Shown here piece after piece: positions 9,240 through 18,037 of a DNA stretch of 54,579 bases. A program made the translations under genes and the position numbers. This DNA comes from Alistipes sp. (GTDB lineage Bacteria; Bacteroidota; Bacteroidia; Bacteroidales; Rikenellaceae): assembly GCA_017623505.1 (NCBI GenBank), contig JAGAOZ010000011.1, forward strand, positions 1 through 54,579, read 5' to 3'. Numbering within the stretch: the first letter of the stretch is position 1; every line of letters begins with the position of its first letter. The notes beneath the pieces are model-generated. The model was not told the DNA's origin. It made no database searches and saw only the letters and a list, made by a program, of their open reading frames with translations.

Positions 9240-10604
9240 ATGAGTGGTTACATTATTGCTGGTGCGGTGGTACTTCTTATCCTCGTATTGCTCGCAACCA
9301 ACAAGAAACTCGTTGAAACGTTGAAAAACATATATAAGATTGAGGAGCTTCGTAAGCGTATCGTCTTTACCGTAGGTCTTCTTCTTGTATATCGTTTGGG
9401 ATGTTTTGTGGTGCTTCCGGGTATTGACGCTAACGTCATTTCGGATGGAGCAGCTTTGGCAAACCAGGTAGGTGATAACTCTTTGTTGGGTTTGTTGGAC
9501 GTATTCTCTGGTGGTGCATTTGCCAATGCAGCTGTTTTCGCTCTCGGAGTTATGCCATACATCACTGCTTCGATTATCATCCAGCTTTTGGGTATGATGG
9601 TCCCTGCAATTCAGAAGTTGCAGAAGGAGGGTGAGAGTGGTCGCCGCAAGATGAACCAGTGGACACGTCTGCTGACCATCGGTGTATTGTGCATCCAGGG
9701 TCCTGCATACGTGGCTAACCTCTACAATCAGTTGCCTTCAAACGCATTCGTGTTTGGAGCTACAGGAACCTTCTATGCTTACGCAACAGTTATTCTGATT
9801 GCTGGTACAATGTTCACCATGTGGCTTGGTGAGAAGATTACCGATAAGGGTATTGGTAACGGTATCTCAATGATTATTATGATTGGTATCGTTGCACGTC
9901 TTCCACAAGCACTTACACAGGAGCTCACTCGTAGCATCGGTGCAGACGCAAGTGGTAGTATCATCGCTTTCGTTGTTGAGTTGATGTTGCTCTTCTTGGT
10001 CTTCATGGCTACCATCGCTGTTGTACAGGCAGTACGTAAGATTCCGGTACAGTATGCAAAGCGTATCGTAGGTAATAAGCAGTATGGTGGTGTACGTCAG
10101 TATATCCCATTGAAGATGAATGCGGCAAACGTTATGCCTATCATCTTTGCTCAGGCTTTGATGTTCATTCCTGGTCTTTTCTGGCCATCATTCAATGACA
10201 TCGCAGGCTGGCCATATAACCTCACGCTTGCAGTTATGGTAATTCTGTTCACCTATTTCTACACAGCAATTATCATTAATCCTCAAATGATGGCTGACGA
10301 TATGAAGCGCAACGGCGGATTTATCCCTGGCGTTAAGCCTGGTAAGGCTACCGTGAACTTCATCGACGGCGTTATGACAAGAATCACCCTTCCTGGTTCT
10401 ATCTTCCTGGCATTGGTAGCTATCCTTCCGGGTATTGCTATGGTGCTTGGTGTAGGTCAGCAGTTTGCATACTTCTACGGAGGTACCTCACTGTTGATTA
10501 TGGTAGGTGTTGTTCTTGACACTCTTAAGCAGGTTGAGAGCTACCTTTTGATGCGTCACTATGACGGTTTGATGAAGACCGGACGTATTCAGGGTCGTTA
10601 TTAA
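9240..10604 (+). CDS. secY: SecY protein translocase channel subunit
   Basis: SecY is the inner-membrane channel of the Sec pathway. The 454-residue protein has the family sequence from about residue 30 (KIEELRKRIVFTVGLLLVYRLG) and the GESGRRKMNQWTRLLTI and IPVQYAKR cytosolic segments. Ten family TM helices are expected. The oddity is an additional hydrophobic segment at residues 4-19 (YIIAGAVVLLILVLLA) before the normal amphipathic N terminus. No ATG occurs between it and the conserved part, and the ATG at 9240 is well spaced after rplO, so the extension looks genuine. Confidence 0.96.
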   Translation: MSGYIIAGAVVLLILVLLATNKKLVETLKNIYKIEELRKRIVFTVGLLLVYRLGCFVVLPGIDANVISDGAALANQVGDNSLLGLLDVFSGGAFANAAVFALGVMPYITASIIIQLLGMMVPAIQKLQKEGESGRRKMNQWTRLLTIGVLCIQGPAYVANLYNQLPSNAFVFGATGTFYAYATVILIAGTMFTMWLGEKITDKGIGNGISMIIMIGIVARLPQALTQELTRSIGADASGSIIAFVVELMLLFLVFMATIAVVQAVRKIPVQYAKRIVGNKQYGGVRQYIPLKMNAANVMPIIFAQALMFIPGLFWPSFNDIAGWPYNLTLAVMVILFTYFYTAIIINPQMMADDMKRNGGFIPGVKPGKATVNFIDGVMTRITLPGSIFLALVAILPGIAMVLGVGQQFAYFYGGTSLLIMVGVVLDTLKQVESYLLMRHYDGLMKTGRIQGRY

Positions 10605-10673
10605 GTCCGAGTATATATAATATAGGTGTATAGAATCGGAGTTCTGTTAGATTTAAAGTAATAACCTTATAAG

Positions 10674-11447
10674 ATGATTTATCTTAAGACAGACGAGGAG
10701 ATAGAGCTATTGCGCGAGAACAACTTGCTGGTAAGCCGTGCGCTTGCCGAGGTTGGTCGTCATATCTGTCCGGGTATCACTACCCGTGAGTTGGATAAGA
10801 TTGCGGAGAGCATTATCCGTGATGCAGGTGCAGAACCGGCGTTTCTCGGCTATCAGGGTTATCCGGCATCGAGCTGCATCTCAGTCAATGAGGTTGTTGT
10901 TCACGGTATTCCCGGAGATAGAGTCATCAAGGAGGGCGACATAGTGTCGGTTGATCTTGGCACATTTTTGAAGGGGTTTGTTGGTGATTCGGCTTATACG
11001 TTCGCCGTTGGAGAAGTTTCTGCTCAGGCACGCAAACTTATGGAAGTCACCAAAGAAGCTCTTCGCAAAGGTGCAGCACAGGCGAAGGCTGGAAATCGCG
11101 TAGGCGATATTTCGGCTGCTGTGCAGGAATATGCCGAAAGTTTTGGTTTCGGTGTTGTGCGCGAGTTGGAAGGACACGGCTTGGGGCGAAAGATGCACGA
11201 AGCCCCAGGTGTTCCCAACTTTGGAGCACGAGGCAGAGGACCACTCTTGAAGGAGGGTATGGTCATCTGTATAGAACCTATGATTACCCAGGGTAATCGG
11301 GCGGTGGTTTTTGAGCGTGACGGATGGACCGTACGCACTAAGGACCGTAAGCTTGCGGCTCACTACGAGTGGGCAGTAGCTATCCGCCGAGGAGGTCCCG
11401 ACATTTTGACAGACTTTAATATAATCGAACAGGCACTTAACAACTAA
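10674..11447 (+). CDS. map: Type I methionine aminopeptidase
   Basis: The enzyme removes the initiator Met from nascent proteins and belongs to the M24 pita-bread fold. The 257-residue protein keeps the five metal ligands (D94, D105, H168, E201, E232) and the substrate-contacting H78 in VVHGIPG. It lies between secY and infA, as in many bacteria, after a 69-nt AT-rich spacer. Confidence 0.97.
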   Translation: MIYLKTDEEIELLRENNLLVSRALAEVGRHICPGITTRELDKIAESIIRDAGAEPAFLGYQGYPASSCISVNEVVVHGIPGDRVIKEGDIVSVDLGTFLKGFVGDSAYTFAVGEVSAQARKLMEVTKEALRKGAAQAKAGNRVGDISAAVQEYAESFGFGVVRELEGHGLGRKMHEAPGVPNFGARGRGPLLKEGMVICIEPMITQGNRAVVFERDGWTVRTKDRKLAAHYEWAVAIRRGGPDILTDFNIIEQALNN

Positions 11448-11454
11448 AGACTCT

Positions 11455-11673
11455 ATGGCAAAACAGACTGCTATTGAACGAGACGGAACCATTATCGAGG
11501 CGTTGTCAAACGCTATGTTTCGTGTCGAATTGGATAACGGACACGTTATCACAGCCCATATCTCAGGTAAGATGCGTATGCACTACATCAAGATTCTGCC
11601 TGGAGATAAGGTAAAAGTGGAGATGACTCCTTACGATTTGAGTAAGGGTCGTATATCCTTTAGGTACAAATAA
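11455..11673 (+). CDS. infA: Translation initiation factor IF-1
   Basis: The 72-residue OB-fold protein shows the IF-1 pattern [37 protein letters not shown] and [13 protein letters not shown]-1 blocks the A site during 30S initiation. It starts 7 nt after map. Confidence 0.98.
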   Translation: MAKQTAIERDGTIIEALSNAMFRVELDNGHVITAHISGKMRMHYIKILPGDKVKVEMTPYDLSKGRISFRYK

Positions 11674-11692
11674 TTAAGATTGCTTGAAAATT

Positions 11693-11809
11693 ATGAAAGT
11701 AAAAGCATCAATCAAGAAAAGAAGCGAGGATTGCAAGATTGTAAAGCGTAAGGGAAAGCTTTATGTAATCTGCAAGAAGAATCCAAAATTCAAAATGCGC
11801 CAAGGGTAA
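11693..11809 (+). CDS. rpmJ: 50S ribosomal protein L36 (38 aa)
   Basis: This small gene begins at the ATG at 11693 ([19 protein letters not shown]) and ends RQG, the invariant L36 C terminus. Only two of the four zinc ligands of classic L36 remain (Cys14 and Cys27); the first Cys is replaced in KRSEDC and the His position is Phe (KFKMRQG). The zinc site is therefore probably lost. Confidence 0.96.
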   Translation: MKVKASIKKRSEDCKIVKRKGKLYVICKKNPKFKMRQG

Positions 11810-11837
11810 TAACGATTAATTAAAGTAAAGAAAATTT

Positions 11838-12218
11838 ATGGCACGTATAGTTGGTGTAGATTTACCAAAAAACAAGCGCGGCGTAATCGGTCTTACCTAC
11901 ATTTATGGTATTGGCCGTAGCACGTCAAGCAAGATTCTCGCTACCGCAGGTATCGACGAGAATATCAAAGTATGTGACTGGACAGATGAGCAGGTTGGAG
12001 CTATCCGTTCTACCATTGCCGACATGGGTTTGAAGGTAGAGGGTGAGTGCCGTTCACTTATCCAGTTGAATATTAAGCGATTGATGGATATCGGTTGCTA
12101 CCGAGGTATCCGTCACCGTTTGGGCCTTCCTGTTCGAGGTCAATCGACTAAGAACAATGCACGTACTCGTAAGGGACGTAAGAAGACCGTAGCAAACAAG
12201 AAAAAGGCAACGAAGTAA
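11838..12218 (+). CDS. rpsM: 30S ribosomal protein S13
   Basis: The 126-residue product has the S13 start [25 protein letters not shown] with its helix-two-turn-helix and the basic tail [17 protein letters not shown] that reaches the P-site tRNA. It opens the alpha-operon part of the cluster. Confidence 0.98.
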   Translation: MARIVGVDLPKNKRGVIGLTYIYGIGRSTSSKILATAGIDENIKVCDWTDEQVGAIRSTIADMGLKVEGECRSLIQLNIKRLMDIGCYRGIRHRLGLPVRGQSTKNNARTRKGRKKTVANKKKATK

Positions 12219-12234
12219 TAAATAGGAAGCAATT

Positions 12235-12624
12235 ATGGCAAAGAAAACAGCAACAGTTAAGAAGAAGGTTGTTAAGGTCGGTGCTCTCGGAATGGCTTTC
12301 GTACATTCGACTTTTAATAACGTTATCATCACAATCACCAACGAGGTTGGTGAGGTTATCAGCTGGTCATCAGCCGGTAAGATGGGCTTCCGTGGCTCAA
12401 AGAAGAACACTCCCTATGCAGCACAGACTGCGGCAGCAGATTGTGCAAAGGTTGCCTTCGATATGGGCTTGCGTAAGGTTAAGGTTTATGTAAAGGGTCC
12501 TGGTCAGGGTCGTGAGAGTGCAGTACGTACTATCCACGGTGCAGGCATCGAGGTTATGGAGATTATCGACGTAACACCACTGCCACACAACGGATGTCGT
12601 GCTCCTAACCGTCGTCGTGTATAA
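12235..12624 (+). CDS. rpsK: 30S ribosomal protein S11
   Basis: The 129-residue product has the S11 blocks [30 protein letters not shown] and the C-terminal THNGCR-type sequence ([15 protein letters not shown]). S11 lies on the 30S platform beside the mRNA exit. A Lys-rich N-terminal stretch precedes the core. Confidence 0.98.
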   Translation: MAKKTATVKKKVVKVGALGMAFVHSTFNNVIITITNEVGEVISWSSAGKMGFRGSKKNTPYAAQTAAADCAKVAFDMGLRKVKVYVKGPGQGRESAVRTIHGAGIEVMEIIDVTPLPHNGCRAPNRRRV

Positions 12625-12690
12625 TTCGGCGCTCTGCAAAGATTTATTTACAGAAACTTTAAGTTTAAGAATTAAAAACGTTAAGAAACA

Positions 12691-13299
12691 ATGGCAAGAT
12701 ATATAGGACCAAAATCGAAGATCGCCCGTAAGTTTGGCGAAGCTATCTATGGTGCGGATAAAGTTCTCGAGAAGAGAAACTACCCTCCAGGACAGCACGG
12801 TCTTGCTCGCAAGCGTAAGAAGAACTCTGAGTATGGAGAGCAGCTTAGCGAGAAGCAGAAGGCAAAGTACACATACGGTATTTTGGAGAAGCAGTTTGCA
12901 CGCACCTACGAGGCAGCAGCACGTATGGGCGGTATTACAGGTGAGAACTTGTTGAAGCTTTTGGAGTGCCGTTTGGACAATGTTGTTTACCGTTTGGGTA
13001 TTGCACCAACCCGTGCAGCAGCACGTCAGTTGGTATCGCACCGCCATATTTGCGTAAACGGTCAGGTTGTAAATATTCCTTCATACTCACTCAAGGTAGG
13101 AGATGTAGTATCAGTTCGCGAGAAGTCAAAGAGCTTGGAGGTTATCACAACAGCCGTATCAGGCACCTCAAAGAGTCGTTACGCATGGTTGGAGTGGGAC
13201 TTGGCAACTATGAGCGGTAAGTTCCTTCAGAAGCCTGAGCGTGCGGAGATTCCTGAGAACATCAAGGAGCAGCTTATCGTCGAGTTGTACTCTAAGTAA
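12691..13299 (+). CDS. rpsD: 30S ribosomal protein S4, zinc-free form
   Basis: The 202-residue protein initiates 30S body assembly. It has the S4 RNA-binding domain ([30 protein letters not shown], about residues 95-124). The N-terminal Cys cluster of zinc-binding S4 is absent; residues 1-50 contain no Cys. It lies 66 nt after rpsK, a longer gap than most in the cluster. Confidence 0.98.
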   Translation: MARYIGPKSKIARKFGEAIYGADKVLEKRNYPPGQHGLARKRKKNSEYGEQLSEKQKAKYTYGILEKQFARTYEAAARMGGITGENLLKLLECRLDNVVYRLGIAPTRAAARQLVSHRHICVNGQVVNIPSYSLKVGDVVSVREKSKSLEVITTAVSGTSKSRYAWLEWDLATMSGKFLQKPERAEIPENIKEQLIVELYSK

Positions 13300-13322
13300 T
13301 AACTAAACAAATTCAATTATTT

Positions 13323-14315
13323 ATGGCAATATTAGCATTCCAGAAACCTGAAAAGGTTATTATGCTTGAAGCTACGGCCTCATTCGGAAAGTTCGAGTTC
13401 CGTCCTTTGGAGCCAGGCTTCGGTATGACTGTCGGCAACGCTTTGCGACGCGTTTTGCTCTCATCATTGGAGGGTTATGCAATTACGACCGTAAAGGTAG
13501 CCGGAGTGAACAATGAGTTTGCCGCTATCCCAGGAGTGATGGAGGATATGATGAATATCATCCTCAAGCTCAAGCAGATACGCTTTTTGCGTACCGTAGA
13601 CAACGAGGACTTTGAGAAGATCACAGTCAATGTTGCCGGTGTTACAGAGCTTACGGCTGGTTACATCTCTAACTATCTTTCATTATTCAAGGTCTTGAAT
13701 CCAGAGTTGGTTATTTGCCACTTGGCACCAGGTACCAAGATGCAGATTACCATTACTATTGGTAAGGGACGAGGTTATGTGCCATCAGAGGAGAACACCC
13801 CAGCCGACAAGGAGTTGGATGTACTTCCTATTGACTCTATCTTCACCCCTATCAAGAACGTCAAGTACTCTATTGAGGACTACCGTGTTGAGCAGAAGAC
13901 CGACTATGAGAAGTTGAATTTGGAGATTACTACTGATGGATCAATTCATCCTAAGGAGGCTTTGAAGGAGGCTGCGAAGATTCTTATCCAGCACTTTATG
14001 CTCTTCTCAGACGAGAAGATTACTATCAATATGGACGATACCAACGAGGCAGACACTTTGGACGACGAGGCATTGCGTATGCGTCAGTTGTTGAAGACCA
14101 AGCTTTCAGATCAGGATTTGAGCATTCGCGCCCTGAACTGTTTGAAGGCAGCCGATGTTGATACCGTAGGTGATTTGGTTAAGTTGAACCGCAACGATTT
14201 GTTGAAGTTCCGTAACTTCGGTAAGAAGTCCCTTACCGAGTTGGATGAGTTACTCGCATCGTTGAACTTGAAGTTCGGAATGGATGTATCACTCTATAAA
14301 CTTGATAAAGAATAA
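13323..14315 (+). CDS. rpoA: RNA polymerase alpha subunit
   Basis: The 330-residue protein nucleates RNA polymerase assembly. It has the N-terminal dimerisation domain ([21 protein letters not shown], about residues 34-54) and the C-terminal helix-hairpin-helix domain that binds UP elements and activators ([20 protein letters not shown]...[19 protein letters not shown]). It lies between rpsD and rplQ as usual and 2 nt before rplQ. Confidence 0.98.
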   Translation: MAILAFQKPEKVIMLEATASFGKFEFRPLEPGFGMTVGNALRRVLLSSLEGYAITTVKVAGVNNEFAAIPGVMEDMMNIILKLKQIRFLRTVDNEDFEKITVNVAGVTELTAGYISNYLSLFKVLNPELVICHLAPGTKMQITITIGKGRGYVPSEENTPADKELDVLPIDSIFTPIKNVKYSIEDYRVEQKTDYEKLNLEITTDGSIHPKEALKEAAKILIQHFMLFSDEKITINMDDTNEADTLDDEALRMRQLLKTKLSDQDLSIRALNCLKAADVDTVGDLVKLNRNDLLKFRNFGKKSLTELDELLASLNLKFGMDVSLYKLDKE

Positions 14316-14317
14316 TT

Positions 14318-14893
14318 ATGAGACACAATAAGAAATTTAATCACCTTGGCAGACAGGCAGGCCACCGTAAGGCAATGTTGTCAAACATGGCATCATCGCT
14401 CGTACTGCACAAGCGCATCGAGACTACCGTTGCAAAGGCAAAGGCTTTGAGAATTTTCATTGAGCCTCTGGTAACGAAGTCAAAGGAGGATACTACTCAC
14501 TCACGTCGTGTAGTTTTCTCATACCTCAAGCAGAAGGAGGCCGTAACAGAGTTGTTCCGCACCATCGCTCCAAAGATTGCTAACCGTCCAGGAGGTTACA
14601 CCCGTATCCTTAAGACAGGTTTCCGTTTGGGTGACGCTGCTGATATGTGTATCATCGAGTTCGTTGATTTCAACGAGGCATACACATTGGGTACTCTTCC
14701 AACCGTTGAGGAGAACAAGCCAAAGACACGTCGTTCACGCAAGAGCACAAAGAAGACCGACGCTGTTGAGGATGCAACTGTTGTAGAGGAGAAGAAGCCA
14801 GCAAAGAAGGCTGCTGTGAAGGCTGCTCCAAAGGCTGCAAAGGTTGCTGCTCCAAAGGTAGCGAAGAAGACAAATGTAGGTAAGAAGATGTAA
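14318..14893 (+). CDS. rplQ: 50S ribosomal protein L17 with long basic tail
   Basis: Residues 1 to about 120 match ordinary L17 ([20 protein letters not shown]...[19 protein letters not shown]). A further ~70 residues form a low-complexity Lys/Ala/Pro tail with histone-H1-like [13 protein letters not shown] repeats. The core alone is the usual bacterial length. It is the last gene of the ribosomal cluster, followed by an intrinsic terminator. Confidence 0.97.
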   Translation: MRHNKKFNHLGRQAGHRKAMLSNMASSLVLHKRIETTVAKAKALRIFIEPLVTKSKEDTTHSRRVVFSYLKQKEAVTELFRTIAPKIANRPGGYTRILKTGFRLGDAADMCIIEFVDFNEAYTLGTLPTVEENKPKTRRSRKSTKKTDAVEDATVVEEKKPAKKAAVKAAPKAAKVAAPKVAKKTNVGKKM

Positions 14894-14920
14894 TTTTATA
14901 CACCTTTCTATCCGATAAGC

Positions 14921-14957
14921 TGCCTCTCCCACTTGTGGGAGGGGCACTTTTTGTTTA
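14921..14957 (+). terminator. Intrinsic terminator after rplQ
   Basis: TGCCTCTCCCAC pairs with GTGGGAGGGGCA (12 bp including one G-T pair), followed by CTTTTTGTTT. It closes the ribosomal transcript 27 nt after the rplQ stop. Confidence 0.9.
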
Positions 14958-15023
14958 ATGCTACTATATTTTTTGATTTTTGGTATAAAGCCAAGTCATT
15001 TTGCATAAAAAGAGAGGGTAAAA

Positions 15024-15054
15024 TTGCCTTTTCCCTCAAAAGTTTGTAACTTTG
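15024..15054 (+). promoter_or_regulatory. Promoter of the first SusC/SusD locus
   Basis: TTG (15024-15026), a 20-nt spacer and TAACTTTG (15047-15054) match the Bacteroidota -33/-7 consensus. The -7 box ends only 4 nt before the susC ATG, so transcription would begin at or next to the start codon. Confidence 0.75.
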
Positions 15055-15058
15055 TGCC

Positions 15059-18025
15059 ATGCAAAAGAAAATATATCATTATCTGTTATTCGGTCTATTG
15101 GCATTGTTCTGCATTGCCTCGGCTCAAGTGCCGCTCTACGCTCAGAGTGGTAAGGCTGTGACTGTTAGTGGTACAATCACCTCGTCGGAGGACGGAGAGC
15201 CTCTGATAGGTGTTACTATTGTTACCGAATCATTCCAGGGTGTTGTCTCCGATTATGACGGCTCGTACTCTATTACGGCCGAGGCTGGCACGACGCTCAA
15301 TTTCTCCTATTTAGGCTTCCAGAGCGTGGATTATCTCGTTCCTGAGGGGCAGTCGGCTATAACTTTTGATTTAGTTATGGACGTTGCGAGTGAGGAGTTG
15401 GAGGATGTCGTTGTTATCGCCTATGGTGTCCGTAAGAAGGGTACTGTTGCGGGCTCTGTCTCTACGGTTAAGATGGAGAAGATTGAAAAGACTCCTACGG
15501 CAGCTTTCGACCAAGCATTGCAGGGTCAGGTTGCAGGTCTTACCGTCTTGTCTAATACGGGTGAGCCAAGTGCCGCAGCTACGATGACTATTCGTGGTAC
15601 AAACTCAATTAATTCGGGTACAGCTCCTCTGTATATTTTGGATGGTGTGCCTATCTCGGCGAGCGATTTCAATACCATCAATCCGGCCGATATCGAGTCT
15701 TTGTCTGTGTTGAAGGATGCCTCTTCGACCTCTATCTATGGTGCTCGTGCAGCGAATGGTGTTATCGTTATTACGACCAAGCGCGGTAAGGTTGCCGAGC
15801 GTCCACGCATCGAGTATCGTATGCAGCTGGGTTTCTCACAGATGGCCAATGATAAGAATTGGGATATGATGTCTACGCCTGAGCGTATCGCCTACGAGAA
15901 GGAGATAGGTATGAGCGATGGTCAGAATTATAATGTTCTGAGCCGCACGAATGTCAATTGGCGTGATGTGGTGTTTAACTCTTCGGCTATGTTGCAGAGC
16001 TATGAGCTCTCGCTTTCGGGTGCCGACGAGCGTAATAATTACTATGTTTCGGGAGGCTATTATAGCCAGGATGGAACAGCTTTGGGTTCAACCTTCGAGC
16101 GCTACTCTCTGCGTGCCAATTTCGAGCGTAAGGCGGCAGATTGGATTAAGTTGGGAACAAATACCATGCTCAACTTCCAGAAGATACAGCAGGCTGATGA
16201 GGGCTCCTATAACCTCGTCACCCCTATCTCTGCTGCCCGTTTTATGATGCCTTATTGGGACCCTTACCGTGCCGATGGCTCTGTGGCATCTATTAGCGAT
16301 GGCTCGTGGAAGGGCAACGGCCAGAATCCTTTGGAGTGGCTCAATAATAATCCGGTCCATTATAAGAAATATAAGCTCATTTCGACTCTTTTTGCCGAGT
16401 TCTATCCTATTAAGGGCCTTACTATCCGCTCGCAGTTTGGTGTCGATTACTCTCATACTACGGGCTTTGGCGTGTCGTATCCAAGCTATGCCCCTAACCA
16501 GAGTCAGGGCTCTGCCTCACGCTCTACTACCGACGGCTATAATTTGACGGTTACCAATACCGCCACCTATAAGTTCGACCGAGGCTCCGACCACCTCTTT
16601 ACCTTTATGGTCGGTCAGGAGGGTGTCGATTACCACTACGAGGCCTTCAGTTTGATGACCCGCGGACAGAATAATGACCGCCTGACAAGCATCTCGACAG
16701 GTACTCGCGCTACGTCGTGGGACGATACGACTGATTCGGACTATGGTTTCTTGTCGTTCTTCGCTCGTGGCGAGTATACGCTTAAGAACCGCTACTTCTT
16801 CGAGGCTGCGGCGCGTACCGATGCTTCGTCACGCTTCGGTGCTTCACGCCGTTGGGCCGCATTCTGGTCTTTGGGCTTTATGTGGGATGTGCGTAATGAG
16901 GCCTTCTTCTCGCCTGTGTCAGATTGGTTTACTACGGCACAGTTCTCTGTTTCGACAGGTACATCGGGTAACTCATCAATTCCAAACTATGAGCACATGG
17001 CTCTTATCGGCGGAGGCCTGGATTATGTTGGCAATGCAGGTATGGGCCTTATGCAGCCCGGTAATGAGAATCTGGGTTGGGAGAAGCCTTGGACTACCAA
17101 TGTCGCCCTGCACTTGGGCTTCTGGCATCGCTTGAACATCGATTTGGAGTATTACTATAAGCGTACTAGCGATATGTTGATGGAGGTCCCTGCGCCTTAC
17201 TCTACTTCGGGTTACGGCTACTATTGGGATAACGTCGGCACGATGGTCAATATGGGTGGAGAGTTGAATCTCTCGGCTTCGCTTATCGCTACCGAGAAGT
17301 TCAATTGGTCTGTCAATGCCAATGTGTCGTATAACCATAACGAGATTGTCGAGTTGTATAATGGCGTTCAGGAGTATGAGCGTTCTAATACCAATACCAA
17401 GCTTGTTGTAGGCCACCCTCTGGGCGAGTTCTATATCAACCGCTATGCGGGTGTCAATCCGGCTAATGGCGACGCTTTGTGGTACGATAAGAATGGAGAG
17501 CTTACTACGGAGCTTCGTGATGAGGATAAGGTCTTGGTTGGCAAGAGCTACCACGCTCCTTGGCAGGGCGGTTTCGGTACCGCTTTGAGTTGGAAGGGCC
17601 TCTCTCTTACGGCTCAGTTCAGTTGGGTTGCCGATCGCTATATGCTCAATAACGACCGCTATTTCGACGAGTCTAATGGTCGTTTTGCATCGTATAACCA
17701 ATCTTCACGCCTGCTCTCTCGCTGGAAGCAGCCTGGCGATGTTACCGATATCCCTCGCCATGGTGTCTATACCGAGTTTGACAGCCGTCTGTTGGAGGAT
17801 GCTTCGTTCTTGCGACTGAAGAATCTGATGATTGGCTATTCGTTGCCACAGAACGTGGTACGTAAGACGCGTGTCTTCAGTGGCGTGAGAATCTATGCTC
17901 AGGCCCAGAATCTACTTACCTTTACCCGTTTTTCGGGCTTAGACCCTGAGGGTAGCTCCAATATCTATGCTGCGCAGTATCCTATGTCGCGTCAGTTTAC
18001 CTTTGGATTGGATTTAACCTTCTAA
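15059..18025 (+). CDS. SusC-like TonB-dependent outer-membrane transporter
   Basis: This 988-residue receptor imports a large ligand across the outer membrane with its SusD partner, driven by TonB/ExbBD. It has a signal peptide (residues 1-29), a carboxypeptidase-D-regulatory-like domain (about 33-110, VSGTITSSEDGEPLIGVT), the plug (ALQGQVAGL, RGTNSINSGTAPLYILDGVP, about 140-240) and a beta-barrel ending in Phe (FGLDLTF). M1 is the only Met ahead of the signal peptide, so the start is firm although the promoter nearly abuts it. It lies 12 nt before the SusD gene. The ligand is unknown; the downstream protease and LRR genes suggest peptides. Confidence 0.95.
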   Translation: MQKKIYHYLLFGLLALFCIASAQVPLYAQSGKAVTVSGTITSSEDGEPLIGVTIVTESFQGVVSDYDGSYSITAEAGTTLNFSYLGFQSVDYLVPEGQSAITFDLVMDVASEELEDVVVIAYGVRKKGTVAGSVSTVKMEKIEKTPTAAFDQALQGQVAGLTVLSNTGEPSAAATMTIRGTNSINSGTAPLYILDGVPISASDFNTINPADIESLSVLKDASSTSIYGARAANGVIVITTKRGKVAERPRIEYRMQLGFSQMANDKNWDMMSTPERIAYEKEIGMSDGQNYNVLSRTNVNWRDVVFNSSAMLQSYELSLSGADERNNYYVSGGYYSQDGTALGSTFERYSLRANFERKAADWIKLGTNTMLNFQKIQQADEGSYNLVTPISAARFMMPYWDPYRADGSVASISDGSWKGNGQNPLEWLNNNPVHYKKYKLISTLFAEFYPIKGLTIRSQFGVDYSHTTGFGVSYPSYAPNQSQGSASRSTTDGYNLTVTNTATYKFDRGSDHLFTFMVGQEGVDYHYEAFSLMTRGQNNDRLTSISTGTRATSWDDTTDSDYGFLSFFARGEYTLKNRYFFEAAARTDASSRFGASRRWAAFWSLGFMWDVRNEAFFSPVSDWFTTAQFSVSTGTSGNSSIPNYEHMALIGGGLDYVGNAGMGLMQPGNENLGWEKPWTTNVALHLGFWHRLNIDLEYYYKRTSDMLMEVPAPYSTSGYGYYWDNVGTMVNMGGELNLSASLIATEKFNWSVNANVSYNHNEIVELYNGVQEYERSNTNTKLVVGHPLGEFYINRYAGVNPANGDALWYDKNGELTTELRDEDKVLVGKSYHAPWQGGFGTALSWKGLSLTAQFSWVADRYMLNNDRYFDESNGRFASYNQSSRLLSRWKQPGDVTDIPRHGVYTEFDSRLLEDASFLRLKNLMIGYSLPQNVVRKTRVFSGVRIYAQAQNLLTFTRFSGLDPEGSSNIYAAQYPMSRQFTFGLDLTF

Positions 18026-18037
18026 CCGAGAGAGATT

